Notes: generated from the letters alone by a model not told the origin. A stretch of DNA of 64,000 nt from Theocolax elegans (GCA_026168455.1 CM047426.1:3093501-3157500); one strand, 5' to 3'; shown: positions 24,324 to 38,277, counted from the stretch's first letter. Numbers and translations are program-made.

Positions 24324-27300
24324 TCGTAACGTCCGTATAGCCGGCGTGGCTTTTATTGTCGGCCCTCGTTCGCGGGAGCGTTACGGATTCCGTGCGCGCT
24401 TGCCAAGGCGAGCCTCGAACGCATTCGCGCACACACACACACACACCTCCTTTTTTTTCCGCGGTGCGAATTTAATTGTTCCGTAACTAAGTCGAAAGAG
24501 ACGCTTATGATATTTATGCACTCGCTACGGTATTGGTGTAAATACACCTCTTTGTATACTTATATAACATTTTTAAATTGTTAGTTTTACTTTTCTTCAC
24601 TTGGTTTCTATATTTTTGGGTTTTTCTTTTCTATTGATAATTGGATAAGATATTTTTTTATCAGTTTTAAGGTAACATTATTTTATTGTTATTAGGAAGC
24701 AATTTATTAATTATTGGAAGTTAAGTTTTAAATTTTTATTTTCAATATTATATTTTTTTTTGTTATTCGTAATTACATTAATAGCAGAACACTGAATGGA
24801 TTACTTCTTTAAAAAATATTTTGCTTTAAAGTTAGAAAGAAAAAATCGTACGATACAATAATAAAGTTTCTATTACAACTTGTATTAAACGCTCGAAAAT
24901 CGACAATTAGATTTTCTAATAACAATGGTGGATGTATATTAAAAACTAATTAGTTTCAAGTAATTGGATATAATAATTGTTAATTTTCTTTTTAATGGTA
25001 CATTTATATGTTATAAACTTTTTTTTTAATATGATTCAAACAACGACTAATTTGAATTTGATAAAATAAATTGTAAAACTTTTATTTTAAATATGAAATT
25101 AAATTATAACTTTTTTTTTAATTATTTTTAGAACGACTGTACAGAATGATTGTAAAAGTTTATTTTATAGTATAAAAATAAATGAATTGATTTTTAAAAG
25201 AATATTTTTCTTTTATTGACTAAGAGATTTTATTTAAATATTTTTAGTTTCATATTGAAAATTGATTTGAAGTATTTGGATGTAATAATTGGAAAATTTT
25301 TATTTTAAATGTGAAATTTAATTATAACTTTTTTCGAATTATTTTTAGATACTACTGTACAGTACGATTGCAAAATGTATTTTACAGTTAAAATTATATT
25401 TTATAACATAAAATAGATTTTTAATCATTTCAGAAATAATTGTGAAAATTTGTGTTTTTATTAGAAAAACTAAACGATAATTAAACTATTTATTTATAAT
25501 TATAATATAAACGTATGTAAAAATTTATATTTTATTAAAAAACACCTAAGTATATAAAGTTTTCAAAAATATACTTCTTTAAATCAGTAACTAAACAATA
25601 TTTTAAAAAATATCGATTATCATCACGTAATACTTTGTAACGTCTATGCACACTTAAGGAGACGTCGAACCTTGAAACTGTAGATGTAAATTTTATTCTT
25701 TTTATAATAAAAAATATTTTTTTTTTAAATTTTAATCTATTAAGATTTTCCATAGTAAACTTGTGAAATTTTCCTGGTTTATAAATTAACAATTTTGTTA
25801 CGTTTAGGGTATAATTAAATCGACCGAAAATATACAGCCGTAATATTGTAAATCTTGTAAAAAATTTTATATTTTCAAATTAATGACTCGATCAGAATTT
25901 TTTAATTATAATTTTATGACCTCGAATTACCAATGTAGTATTATTATTATTTTTTAAATAATAAAAATATCTCTTCCTGAAAAATCCTCCGCTAAATGCT
26001 TCCATTCATTTCAAATTTACCTACTGATTTTTCGATCGACAAATGCAGATCCTTGTAATTTCAATCCCCCTCGAGTGCAATAAACTCGCCCATACACGCA
26101 TAAAAATCCGATTAAATTTTCTCCCTCTCATAAAGTTGATACAAATATTTTTCACAAAATATACGTAAAAAAAAGAAACGTCTATCATTTTACGAATTTC
26201 TCGAAAAATAAACCTTTCCTTATTCTTAGCCTTATAATTTTTTTTACGTTTTCTCGACAACCGTCGCGAATAAAAATAAGGAACTTTTCATTTTATTCTT
26301 TTGAAACTACAATACAATAAACGAAGCGTATATATAATATTAAATTCTTAATGGTGCACGTTGTTAGAATTGTAAGAAGGGGAGAGAGAGAGAAAAAGTA
26401 ATATCGTATAGTTTGCGATCGTTTAAAAATTCAGTAAATTAATCGTGCTTAAAAATTGAGAGAAAGAGAGTGTGTGGTTATGATACTGATTGTGCTGACC
26501 TCTTTAAATTAAAATCAAATCTGTCAAATTGATTATTATTTGCTGGTTATATTGGTTAATTCTCCCTCGGTCTTGTCTCTCTCCACGCTGTTTTGAGAAA
26601 GTAATCTGGGTTGGGAGGAAGAAAAAAAATAACCGATTGGAATGAATTGATACTTTTGCGTGCTTAATTAGTAATTTTTTATAATAAATTCGTTGAATTT
26701 CAAATAATGGAAAATTATTTTAAATTGATATTTAGGAAAGGAAATTAAGTTATACTTTTACTTATAAAATAAAAAGTTTAATTAAACGAAAAATATTTAT
26801 TTAAATTAGGTCACATTTTAAATTGTTATTTATTTATTTCAGTGGCCTTTTTTGTGAAATATAAATATATATAATCGTACAATTCCCTTTTTCAAGGAAA
26901 AATGTACGATTAAAAAGAAAGAAATTTTTTTTTCATTGGATAAACAATTTTCCGTTTTCATTAAATTTACTTAAATCAACAATTTTATATTCTAGGAAAA
27001 TTCATCTTTTATTCCGAGTTTTAAATATAATAGAAAAAAATATTACATGCAAACATTATTAATAAAATAAAAGATAATTCAAGGATAATTCAAGAAATTT
27101 CTACTGAAAATTACAATTACAGCGCGTATCAGCTGTTCGATGAGAATTAACCATAAATTAAAAGTCTTATGGTCTAAAAAAAAGTAATAAAAGTAACAAT
27201 AAACAGAAAATTAAAATAAAAAATTGTAACTTAAGACCAAATTAAAATTATAAAATAACAAAATAATTTTAAAAAAATCAAAATCAACCAATACATTAAA

Positions 27301-27760
27301 GTTATGAACCTAACAAAAAAATATAAATTAAAAATAAATCTATAATTGAAAATCGTCAACATTAAAAAAATATTATATACACCACGCCCGTCACTGGGTA
27401 AATTTTATAAAAAAATTCTGCGATTCTTCTTATGCGATTCAATTGTAAAATTTAGATATTAAAAAACCTGTAATTATTACAATGACACACTCACAGTCAG
27501 TATAAAAAGAAAATAACGCATTTTTACCCAAAAACTGGTGATATCCGATCGAAAATGGCCAATAAATTGGTCATTTATGACAATAAATAATTTTATCCAA
27601 CCTCAAAACGTTAATTTCTCTTACTAAAGGCCCTAATAACAATTGATAATTTTCTAATTTCTCCATAAATTAACCCATTTTTTAGCCAAAAAAAATTCTA
27701 TAAACAACTCAATTTCGAAAAAAAATAATCGCGAACAATAATTACATTAACAATCAGCAA
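23857..27760. other. Intronic DNA: GC-rich island, then AT-rich stretch
   Basis: The GC-rich island at 24030-24480 has many CpGs, a purine (GAA) tract, (GA)n at 24291-24321 and (CA) at 24430-24446. The long frame across it (23881-24486) is driven by poly-A, GAA and GA runs and is not supported as a gene. Beyond it, to 27760, the DNA is AT-rich, with an internal duplication at 25085-25390. Confidence 0.5.
25085..25390. repeat. Direct duplication with a step of about 213 bp
   Basis: AAATATGAAATTAAATTATAAC, then ACTGTACAGAATGATTG at 25089-25155, recurs at 25302-25370 as AAATGTGAAATTTAATTATAAC, then ACTGTACAGTACGATTG. Confidence 0.55.
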
Positions 27761-27769
27761 GAGCGACGA

Positions 27770-28275
27770 TGACTAAAGAAAACGAAGAAGACTCGTTTTC
27801 TTATCCGAGTGCGTCACCAAGCTCAACGGTATAGAAGTTATACAAACTGGGTGATATTCATCGGGTCAGGGTTGACCTACCACGAGAAAAAGCAGAAGCT
27901 GCAAGGAGCAAAGAAAAAAAAAGGAAACCATCAAGGACTCTGTATATGTATGCACAACCCCTCCTCTCTCTTTCTTTCTGTCTATATTTATTGATACAAA
28001 ATTTTATCTTCTTTTATTATAAATGTTTAATTGTCACGGATATGCATATGCATGCAACACGTCGTTTCATCGTAAACAAGCGACGTGTATATTTAAAGCT
28101 CGATTTATGCTAATGAGCCACGCCTACGATCTATTTGATTATTTATTAGTTTACGCTAGTTGCGCAGTTCAATGTCTGCTCCATATGGGGATGACGATGC
28201 GTATTATGTACGCTAATGAGAACGAAAAGTTTTGCGTATTGCGATTTATATACGATCCTTTTATATATTAATTCA
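27770..28275. promoter_or_regulatory. Candidate conserved non-coding island with homeodomain/POU-like motifs
   Basis: A GC-richer block in an AT-rich intron, largely free of microsatellites. 28023-28271 contains ATGCATATGCATGCA, TTATGCTAATGAG and GTACGCTAATGAG. The two GCTAATGAG copies and the ATGC repeats resemble POU and Antp-class homeodomain sites. An 82-codon frame spans it (28023-28271, plus) but has no recognisable domain. Enhancer identity is inference. Confidence 0.35.
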
Positions 28276-28499
28276 TTGTAATATTCGGTGGATTTTCGTT
28301 TGAAGATAGTGTCGCTAAGGAGCGTAGAAATTGTATTAAGAAAAATGTTTAGTATTTTAAAACGTAGAGGTTAGTTTTGTGATAGGAAAATTTTTATTAA
28401 GATTTCACTATATAGTTATATACACGTCAAAATTTTTTTTTGATAATTATACTTGAGGGTTTTCTACGAAAAAATAGTAAACATAAGAAATATTTGAAG

Positions 28500-29185
28500 A
28501 AATCTTTAAAAATATGCCAATAGTATTGAATTCAATACAATTATTCGATATACCAATATTAATTGATTTGATTAAATAATTCAATAATCCAATAACACTC
28601 GACTCGATTGGATATAATAATAATAGCAAATTCACAAAAAGTAATTCAATGACCCAGTAATACTGAATCGAATTAGATGATGCAATTTGAACAATAATAT
28701 TGAATTAACAATGATTCATTTTGTCAATAATATTGAATTGAATTAGATAAATCAAAAAGTTAATAATACTGAATTAAATTAGATAACTCATTGCTGAATC
28801 GAATTATGCGATTCAATATGTCAATAGTTCTGAAATGATCCATTTTGACAATATTATTAAATTATTATTCAATATGACCATAATACTATATTGAATTGGA
28901 TAAACCAACAGTCCAATAATACTCGATTGAATTCGCCAATAATATTGTATTGAATTGGATAAGCCAATAACCCAATAATAATAAATTATATTGAATTGTT
29001 CAGTAAACCAACAATAGTATACTAATACCGAATTGTAATTCTAATCCTTAATATAGATCTATCTACGTATATAATTAATTTTAGAAATGAGATAATGAAT
29101 AAAATGTTTATTTAAATTCAGACTATTTTACTTAACTCTGGACAACCATATTAATTCAATAATCCAATAACCAACAATATCGAAT
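28500..29185. repeat. Degenerate minisatellite, AATACTGAATTGAATTAGAT type
   Basis: Diverged units share CCAATAATACTGAATTGAAT followed by TAGATAA or GGATAA, repeated about a dozen times at irregular spacing of roughly 30-60 bases. Confidence 0.65.
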
Positions 29186-32072
29186 CATCATGTCGATACA
29201 CATTTAATTTTTTTTTTGCTGCAAATTTCAATTACTTTTTCTTCAAATAAGTATTTTATTATTTAAAAAACTGATTTCTCCCTTATCAATAAAACGATTA
29301 TGTAATCGAATCACACCATCTTCATCCCCTATAATTACCCCTGTACACGTTTTCAACGAAATCCGTCAAAAATCCTTAGGTCGGTCGAGGGTGTAAAAAA
29401 AAGGTATACTATCCCGAAAAATCACGTGCGTATACGTCTGACGTGAAAGAGAGAAAGAGAAACCGCATTGAGGGAGTGGGGGAGAAAGCCACCCTTGGAG
29501 TATGCCCGGGGGTAGCTCGTCCTTCGAAAATGGCTCGAGGTCGCCAGAATTAGGCCAAGCGCGTTCTCTTTTCCCCCTCCTGGAATTCTTGAATTTAGAC
29601 CCATAGAACGTACGTCGTACCTGCGAATGCGTTCGCGTTGTATATTTCTACTTTTTTTTGTTTATTTCGTGGAGTTTTTTTTTAGGAGAAGGGCTTTGAC
29701 TGTTTGTTAATTGGGTTTTTAGGAGATCGTGTATGTTTAGGAATCGTAATTAAAAAATATTAGAAATGTGATAACAATAAATTTTGGCTATATAAAAAAA
29801 TCTTATTTTTTTGGAACCAATACTTGTTGGCTACGACATATTTAATATTCTGTTTCGCTCAGTTCTCAACTATTTCAATTATCTATTAAATGAGCCTAAA
29901 TAGACCTCAATTCGATAAAAATTCATTGGGTTGGAGTGGGACAACTGTGTTTTTCACGCTGGACTACGTTCAACTGAAATAAGAAATTAATATTTTTGGG
30001 TCTAATCAGACTTAAATTACTGACTTTTTAGAATACTTATTAAATTTATTTTAACAATTACTGTGGGCAAAACATTAAAAATTGTTTTATTACTTAACAC
30101 TGGGTTGTCCCTTTAAAGAGGGTTCCAAACTCAATTTTTCTTTTGATTAATTAATAAAAAATGTATGTGACAAATATAGGAGAAGAGGTGGTTTTGCTTA
30201 TTGATAATCTAATAGTCAAATAGTTTTTTGATAATCATCCATATTACCATTAAATATCATGTTTGTACACTCAATTGAGGTTAAGTTCCGTAATTAATAA
30301 TAATATTTCAGTTTCAAATTCATCCCACAGTCATAGATAATCGATAAACAAAAGCGCCTCTTTTCTCATTTTTTTGTCACTACCAGATTTATCACCAATA
30401 ATCCCGTTTGTCGGTAAGGTAGGAACGACATAAATATTGACAAAAAAAAAAGAATAACTATAAAATTGGAGCGAATGTACATAAAGTACAATAAAAAGAC
30501 TAGATCGGTCGTCGTTAACGTTATTTACATTCGAAATCGTCCGGAAGAACAAAAAGAGGAAGGGACGATAGAGAGCGAGAGAGAGGGAGATTCGTGACCC
30601 AGACGGCCGGGGACACGCGTGAACGAGGCGTCGCGTGTTGTGTCGCGACGGGTGACCCGATTACGCCTCGTTTTCCCCGGGACGTCGGGGTGTAACTGGG
30701 TCACAGCCAGATATCGACATCTTACCCCTCGCTAGCGCACTCAACCTCCACCCCCCACCCCCAACCCCTGGACACGGTCATACCCCCACCCCTTCCCCTT
30801 TACTCCTCCTGCTGCTGCTGGTACCACCCGGGTATCTTTATGTATATATATATCGCGGGGATGCACGAGGGTAGTTTTTTTTTTAATGCAGTGACATTTT
30901 CTTTGGTTTTTGGATGTGCATTGCGATCTATATGGTGAAAAAAATTTTAATTGATAAAATGATATTATTTTTGTCTTGTCGTATGGACGTTGAAAAGATT
31001 TTTGTAGTTTTCGATTTATATAAAAAAAAAATTGGTGTCAAAATAACATTTTTATAATATTTTTATGTTGTAGGTATATACCTAAAAACATTGAAACATT
31101 AGGGAATCGCAACGTTGCTAGACTAGCTGTGTAATGAATTGATGGAAAATATTTATGCGGATTTTTATAAATTATTTTGTACGAAAAGGTAATATTCTTC
31201 GAATGCACCATAGATATTTATCTTAAACAATTTTAATTTTGGAAAAAAATACAATACTTTTTTTTGTTAGATTAGGTTCTTGATGGGTTTTTTTTATTAT
31301 CAAATACATGAAAATAATCAAGATTTAGCGAGAAGGAACGAATGGTGACTGTAATTTCAAACTTGTGTTAAAATTATAAATTTATTCGAAGCAATTTTAT
31401 TTATTTCATTTTGGTATAATATAAAAAAATCCATGTCCAAATTTAAGGATCTAATAGTATACATTTCCTACTGTATTTCAAAATCATGGATTTTTCAATC
31501 TATCTCAAATTTGTATGATTGAAATTTCTATTATATCCGAAGACACCCAAAAGTTTTATAAGATGAAAAATCGAAATTCCGTATATATATTCAAAAAGAA
31601 TTTGGCCATTTTCTATCTTTACGTACCGTTTCGTACACCAACCTCGTCGTTCTCAATGCACCAATTAATCAACAATTCTCCAAGATACCATATCACAAAT
31701 CGAAACTATTTTTTAAACAAAAAGAAAGATATCCAACCTAAATAAAAAATAATACTTCTAATTTTTTAAATCTATCTTAATTTCAAAATCACGTTCAATA
31801 AAAAAGGAAACGAAATACGACAAATGCAATGATACACAGAGAATTTTTTCATCCGACTACATGCTCAAACGACGTCAACCAACCTCCATTCATTAAAACA
31901 TCTCTCCAATTACAAATCAATCCACAAATCCCCCCTCTCTCTCTCCGTATTTCTCTAAATAAGACAATAAGGAAAACACACACACACACGGACAGAAACA
32001 CACACGATTAAATTCCAGGGCAACGAAAGCCCGGGTGTGAAAGCGAAAGCGAAAGGGAAAAGAGAAGAGTAA

Positions 32073-32105
<33 letters not shown>

Positions 32106-33100
32106 GCGGTCGAATTTGGGCCGCGTCGCTCGGTCCAGCCATCGTCGACCTCGACGACCTCGTCGCGTACATCCTGGTAAGAGAGGGGGGAGATGCGGGA
32201 AAACACGTGCGCGCATCCGCCAACCGGGGCTCTTTCGTGATTATCGATTTTCCCGAGGGTTTCCCTCGACCCAATGCCATTCTGCGTCGCATCTATATAT
32301 ACTGAGATTTTCTCTCTCACCCTCTCTCTCTCTCTTTTACCTTTTGCAACTTATATATATATATATATACATTCTATTTCGAAAGAGTTCAGGCGAGCGA
32401 GCTTTGACACGGTGGTTTTTTATATATATATCTCATCCCATTCGTTATTTTTGTGCAATTCTCTCTTTTAATTTAATATTTATTGATCGGGAAATCGATC
32501 CAAGATCGATATTTTATTTGATCAATGATCGGCCTTTGGTGATTGTTATACGACGTTAGATTTTAGAAGTTCATTAAAAAGTTAATTATATTGGATGATG
32601 TAAGTAAGTATTTACATATATTTTAAGAAAATTCATAAATACATCGATTTATTGATCGCTAAGAGATATAAATCGTTCACGTGATCGATACTTTCATTTA
32701 TATTTTGATCAAACGACGATCCATTCACGATTTATACAATGTTGAATGTTAGTAATTTTTAAAAAATTAATCCATTTCATTTGATAGCTACGAGTTACTA
32801 ATAATTAAAGTGCGCAACTATTTATTGATCCAGATTTTTCGATTATTCGGAGATCAATATATTTATCTGTATTTCTCGATATTTTCTTTAAACGGCGATC
32901 CTTTGGTGATGCACGTACACGATTGTCGAACGTTATAATTTCTTTACGTTCGATAAGCAACAAGTAACAAATATATAAAATCATCGATCAATTTATCGAT
33001 CGTCCGAAAGTCAATATATTCACTCGTATATACATTAAAACCTAATGAATCGTCGACGATCCCTCTAATACACACCACGCGAAAAAAAAAATTGAAATAT
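29186..33100. other. Intronic DNA with three GC-richer islands
   Basis: Islands: 29400-29640; 30540-30880 (many CpGs, with TGACCC twice and GGGTCA once in 30590-30705); and 31880-32330 with (CA), (GA)-like, (TAG)n at 32072-32105, (CT) and (TA) runs. The long frames at 31955-32559 come from these repeats. Between the islands I see only AT-rich sequence. Confidence 0.45.
32072..32105. repeat. (TAG)n microsatellite
   Basis: About eleven TAG/GTA trinucleotides in a row. They create the poly-Tyr, poly-Leu and poly-Thr artefact frames around 31955-32292. Confidence 0.9.
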
Positions 33101-36100
33101 CCTATCGCAGTCCCTTCTGCTATCTTCTGTACCTTCTCAGTTAAGGTAATTAACGCGTGTGTATATATACATATGTGGGAGTAGTTGTGCAGCAAATGTC
33201 CTCGCGGTTGCGTAATTGTGTGTGTATATATAGTGTAGTAAGTGATAAACCTATATTGGCGTTCTCACCCGCATACTGCATATATAACATTTTTTTTTCT
33301 CTTCCTCTGCTTCTTCACCTTCTCCTTGTTCTTCTGCTAGGTTTGCGAATAGGTGAGTGGGAGGTGGGGAGGAGACGGGAAGGTTGAGGTCTGACTCTAT
33401 CCCCCCGAGTTCGAGGTCGGTTTTCCCCCCACCGCCTCCCCGTCACTTTCCCACAGTCTTGTACCACCAAGTCTAATATCTATACTGTGCATATATATAT
33501 ATATGTACCATCCATTCCACTATCTTGCTGGTTCTCACATGCTTGTTGTTTGTTGGTTGTTTGCGATGTGTGAGTGATCTTGGTAACGCGATGTGTCTAT
33601 GTATGCACATAAAAGTGAGTTTTGCAATGCCGTTGGATGGAGTACTTTTTATTTAGCGAGGACTGAGGAGCGTACTGTAAGATTCCTTTTTTTTTCTTTT
33701 TCTGTTAAAATTTTTTTAGTAGGTGCATTTTTTTTTTTTTAGATTTTTTAGGGTAGTAGAATCTTTATTGTCGACGATACTGATGGTAGAATTCATCAAT
33801 GGAGATTGTAGAGGTACGTGAAAAATTTTTAATTTTTGAGAAGACGAAAAAAAATTTTGTTTTCCTTTTCTTCAGTGAGGAAAGCTGATGTAATTATAAT
33901 TTATAATATATTAGCGATGTTTTCGATTTAAATTATAATTTAGACCGGTGGAGAAAAAAAAAGAAATAGAAAAATTCGATGAGGATTATTATTGCGGTGT
34001 GGGAGTAAAAAAATCTTTTAAGTCAGTCGTAGGAAAAATGCGTATTTTCGTTTACTAAGAAAACAAAATATGAAATTTTTACTGTGTTTTTGACTACAAT
34101 TAAAAGCTACAATGAACAATGGCAAAAATTGGAGGATTGAACTGCTAAAAAAATTACTACTCAAACTTACCAAGAATACTACTAAAATAAAAACATAAAA
34201 ATAACAAAAAATACGAAAAAGTTATATCATAAAAAACAGTAATTTTAACTACATTTTCTGAGCGCATTTTCCTATACTTTGTTTTTGATACTGTTTCTAA
34301 AATTTTTTATTTTTTAGGGATACATGAAAATTTAATTTTTCTCTATAGGTGCGTCGGTATAAGTACAATTACAGAGATCTACTTTTTGCATCACACTAAA
34401 TCGCGTTGAGAATATTAAAGTAGGAATCTGCAGAAATTCACAAAGAACGTTTAAAAGAATGTAAAAGATGCTAATGGAATTCAATTTTTAAATAATATAA
34501 TTTTTATAACAAAAAAATATAAACAATATTACATTGATATATTTTGGTCATAAAATAATAGTCATAAATTTTGATATTTTTTTAATTTAAAAAAACTAGA
34601 AAAAAGATGTGTTCACTGTTTGAAAGGAATGCAAGAATGAGACTGTACATATTTTTAAAAAACTGTTTTCATAATTATTAAAATCTGCGTATGAAAAATA
34701 AAATTTCATCATATTCTTATAATCGTTCGATATGCAAGTAAAACAGGCTTCTAAGTGTTTAAAATTAAAATTTTTTAATCAATCTTTCCAAAATTTATAA
34801 ATAAAACTGTACTTATCATTCAAAATGTTTTCGAAAAAAAAATTACAATTGTTTTTATAATAATTAAAAATAAAAATGGTCTATAATAAAAATATGAATT
34901 ACTGAAAATAAATTTGAAAAAAAATTACAATTAACGTAATAGTTAAAAAATTATTACTAACTAAAAACCATACTCAAATTAATAGCGATTTCTTCTACAA
35001 AATATTGAAAATATAAAAACTTGCTTCCTAACATCATTACGTACTTGTTAAGCCCATGATAATAATAATAAAAAAAAAGGGTCTCAACCCATATTACAAC
35101 CCGTCCACGCACAGACACACGTACAAATAGATAACGAATGAGTCAACGATACCAGCAGAAAAGAAAAAAAAACCTACGAAGAAGCCAAAAAGCCCGCATT
35201 AAAATCCTATTGTGAGTATATTTCGTATCCATGAAAACAAAACGGTAAACGTGTACACGCTCATTTTGATTTGTAAAAAGAAATCTATTGTGTCTAAAAA
35301 AAAAAAGAAAAATAAAATTCAATTTATCATTGAATAGCGTACAGGTTATAGTATTGCAAAATTACCGCAGTAAAAAAAAATAGTTAAAATAACGGTACAC
35401 GCTCCGGTGCAATTTTGCAATAAAATCTGAATTTAATTGTATAAACAATAAAATTCACAATGAGAGTATACGCGTGTATATTACATGTTAACGGCCAATA
35501 TTATTTTTACAAATGAAAATTGCAATACGGAATTTGCAGAGAGAGAGAAAAAAAATACCGACAATTATTTTTAATTTTAATACAAAAAATTGATGAATGA
35601 TTAAAAAATGAAATAGGTTTGTTTCCGCGGACAATAACTGTAACTCGTTTTAACTACGAGAAAAAAAGACGTAAATATTTCAATTTTTTTTTCTTTCCAA
35701 TGAGGTATTAGCGATATTTAGAAAAAAAATGGTATAGTTATGTAAGTCTACGTGTATGTACGGAACGTCGTTGAAAATTAATGGAGTTGAAACACGCGTA
35801 TAGAGATTGCTTTTTGGTGTACTTCGAATACTACAATTTATGCACATGTTGGTTAAATTTTATATGTGTGTGTGTGTAAATTTAAAATTTCGTGATATAA
35901 GTGATCATTTCAGTTTTTTTGTTTAAGTATATCTGAGAATTGCTTAGATTAAATTATACTTAAGTTAATAAAAAAAATATATGAATCCACACCGAATTGA
36001 GAGCGTAATGAGAGCGATGTTAAATGGTATAAACAAAATTAGATAAAAATTTTATTTTGTAGTTTAAATTATAGGATCGGTAAATTTTAACATTTTTATT

Positions 36101-37180
36101 TTAGTTCACGAAGCGTAATTAAATAAATAAAAATTATTAGTTATTTTAACGTTTAATATTTTTTTGAATTATCAAGGGTTCTAGCAACAAAAAACTAAGA
36201 AAAAAATTTTATAATAATTTTAAGAATTTTTAATAATTTTTAAATAGAGAGTCCTTACATGGGAATTTTAAATTGGCATATGTGTCTCAAAAAATGTGCT
36301 ACGAGATCTGCTAAAATAAAAATTTTTATATTAAAAATTGTTAGAATTACAAAGATATAATTTGACATTTACTCTTTTGTCTTTGAATAAAATTTGTAAA
36401 CGTTTTAATTTTTTCTTGATACGTTTTAATAAAAAAAATAAATAATGTAAGAAATAAATACAATAAAAAAATTAAATAAATAATACTATGAACTAATAAT
36501 ATGAATAAATAAATTTTTGTACATACATCTATATGTGTAAATTATTAATTTTCATATATACTTATTATATCGCGATAAAATATACAAAGATTATGTAGTA
36601 TTAATATTGCAACTTCTATAGAAATAAACTAAATTTATCTTTACGTAGGACGGCATGTACAAACAAAAAATTAATTAAAAAATAAATATTTTTATTTTAA
36701 TTTTTGTTTTTTTTTTAGCCACAGATAAATTAAATTTATCTCTAGAGAATTTTTCTACTGCATGTTTGTAAATTATATTAGCTAAATAAACGAAATAAGT
36801 AAATAATTAAGTAAATGAGAAAGTAAAATATATAAATAAAAAAAATGTTATAAATTAACAAAAAAATGCACCTGATAAATACATAAAATAATGAATAAAT
36901 AAATACAAATAATTTAAATAAAATAAATAATCGAAATGTTAATTAATTAGATATAACAAATAATAACAATACAATAGCTAAAAAATCTTCATTGCACTAA
37001 AAGTGCAAAATTTAAAAAAAAGCTGCGAATAATTCAACAATTCAAATTTTCGCATTAAGCAGTTTGTCTGTTTATCGGATTAATCTCAACATCCCAAACG
37101 CGGATCAATTCCACACATTTTTTTAAATAAATAAAAAAAAAATCATAAATTTCCCCAAAAAAATATCTGTCTCTTCGCTC
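33101..37180. other. Intronic DNA: island, then AT-rich stretch
   Basis: The GC-richer island at 33110-33640 has purine- and pyrimidine-rich segments (33350-33465). From about 33650 the sequence is AT-rich, with a weak partial copy of repeat family A at 34370-34565. Nothing gene-like was recognised. Confidence 0.45.
34370..34565 (+). mobile_element. Repeat family A, partial diverged copy
   Basis: It has ACAGAGATCTAC at the left, AGGAATCTGCAGAAATTCAC, and TTTTGGTCATAA where other copies have TTTTGGTCGGTAA. Only the first half of the element is recognisable. Confidence 0.35.
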
Positions 37181-37598
37181 ATAAATAATGTCATCCCTCA
37201 AAACGTATCTATCGTCGTCACGAAGTCACTGACTCGCACGTATAATCAGCGGGCCAAACGCTTTTTTCTCTCCTTCAACCCCACCGCCAAGAACAACAAC
37301 AACATCGACAGACAGGGGGGTAAGTAGTATTAGTATAGTAAAGGGAAGGGGAGGAGGGGGGCAACAGGTACAAACCCACACAAACACACACATACATCGA
37401 GGACAACGCTCTCTGCCAAGGATAGCCACTCTCGCACACTTGCACATCACACGGATAGAGTATATATATATATAAGTACTACAATCGGTAGTCGACGAAG
37501 GAAACGGCCGTCTTGAATTTGCGCCTCCTCGTCGTTTTATTTTTCGACTCTCTACGCGGCCGTATCCTAATTAGCGCGAAAGACAGACAGACAGACAG

Positions 37599-37637
<39 letters not shown>

Positions 37638-37745
37638 GAAAACCGGATTTCCCAGGGGAGATGAACGGGGGAGACGGCGGGTTGTGGCGCCACCTAGCGT
37701 AAGGACGTCGAACCCCCAAGACTAACGACGAGATCGAGAGATGGC
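37181..37745. other. GC-richer island with ACAG and GA microsatellites
   Basis: Contains GGGGAGGAGGGGGG-type purine runs near 37345-37362, (ACAG)n at 37582-37599 and (GA)n at 37603-37633. CpG-rich sequence lies on both sides (37480-37570 and 37650-37740). It is a possible enhancer or alternative promoter; I see no clear core-promoter motif pair. Confidence 0.35.
37603..37633. repeat. (GA)n microsatellite
   Basis: An uninterrupted GA run of about 31 bases, next to an (ACAG)n tract. Confidence 0.9.
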
Positions 37746-38044
37746 GGTTTCGGTGTTGTTGTTGCTCGTGTATAGAAGAATAGGTAAATTGTATATATTA
37801 TGATTATTTTTGTGGTAGTGGTTTTAAGAAAAAATAAAATAAAAGAAAAACGTTTGTTTGTTGTCAATGTAAGAAGAAGCAACTATGGTGTATAGGTAAT
37901 TGTTCACTATTGGAATAACGAAATTGTTGACCCTACGTTATGTAAATGTGGAAAGTTCGCTAACTATAAAAAATAAAATATTAATTATACGAAAGTGAAA
38001 AGTAATAAGATTTAAAAATTCGACACTCGTCCTGACTTGATGTT

Positions 38045-38200
38045 CAAACTCGTAGATTACTATTCGAACCCTGAGAAAATTTTTCAATCATGATTAAGTA
38101 GAGAACTTTTTATTTTATTCATTGTTTTATAATTTATATTTATAATTATCTTCGTATATTATTATTCAAACCCAGAGAATAATGTTTAATTATTATTAAG
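38045..38200. repeat. Direct duplication of about 105 bp
   Basis: TACTATTCGAACCCTGAGAA followed by ATTAAGTAGAGAA recurs as TTATTATTCAAACCCAGAGAA followed by ATTAAGTAAAGAA. Confidence 0.5.
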
Positions 38201-38221
38201 TAAAGAATTTGTATTTTGTTA

Positions 38222-38277
38222 TATTTTTTATAGTTAATGGACTGTAAGACCGAAATAATTGTTTTAATTTATATTAT
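38222..38277 (-). repeat. Dispersed repeat family B, copy 3
   Basis: The reverse complement reads AATTAAAACAATTATTTC, then TTACAGTCCATTAACTATAA. This is the same module as 22797-22852. Confidence 0.55.

Noticed and set aside
23881..24486. A 201-codon plus-strand frame
   Set aside because: It is made of translated poly-A, GAA, GA and CA runs (poly-Lys, Arg-Glu repeats); there is no domain, and several overlapping frames are equally open for the same reason.
31955..32559. Overlapping frames with poly-Tyr, poly-Leu or poly-Thr
   Set aside because: They are all read-outs of one (TAG)n microsatellite in different frames.
33385..33402. AGGTCTGACTC as an ecdysone response element
   Set aside because: It lacks the central A-N-T of the EcR/USP inverted repeat and is too imperfect to call.
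38055..38075. A tRNA B-box-like GGGTTCGAAT on the minus strand
   Set aside because: There is no A-box or cloverleaf, and the segment is part of a local direct duplication.
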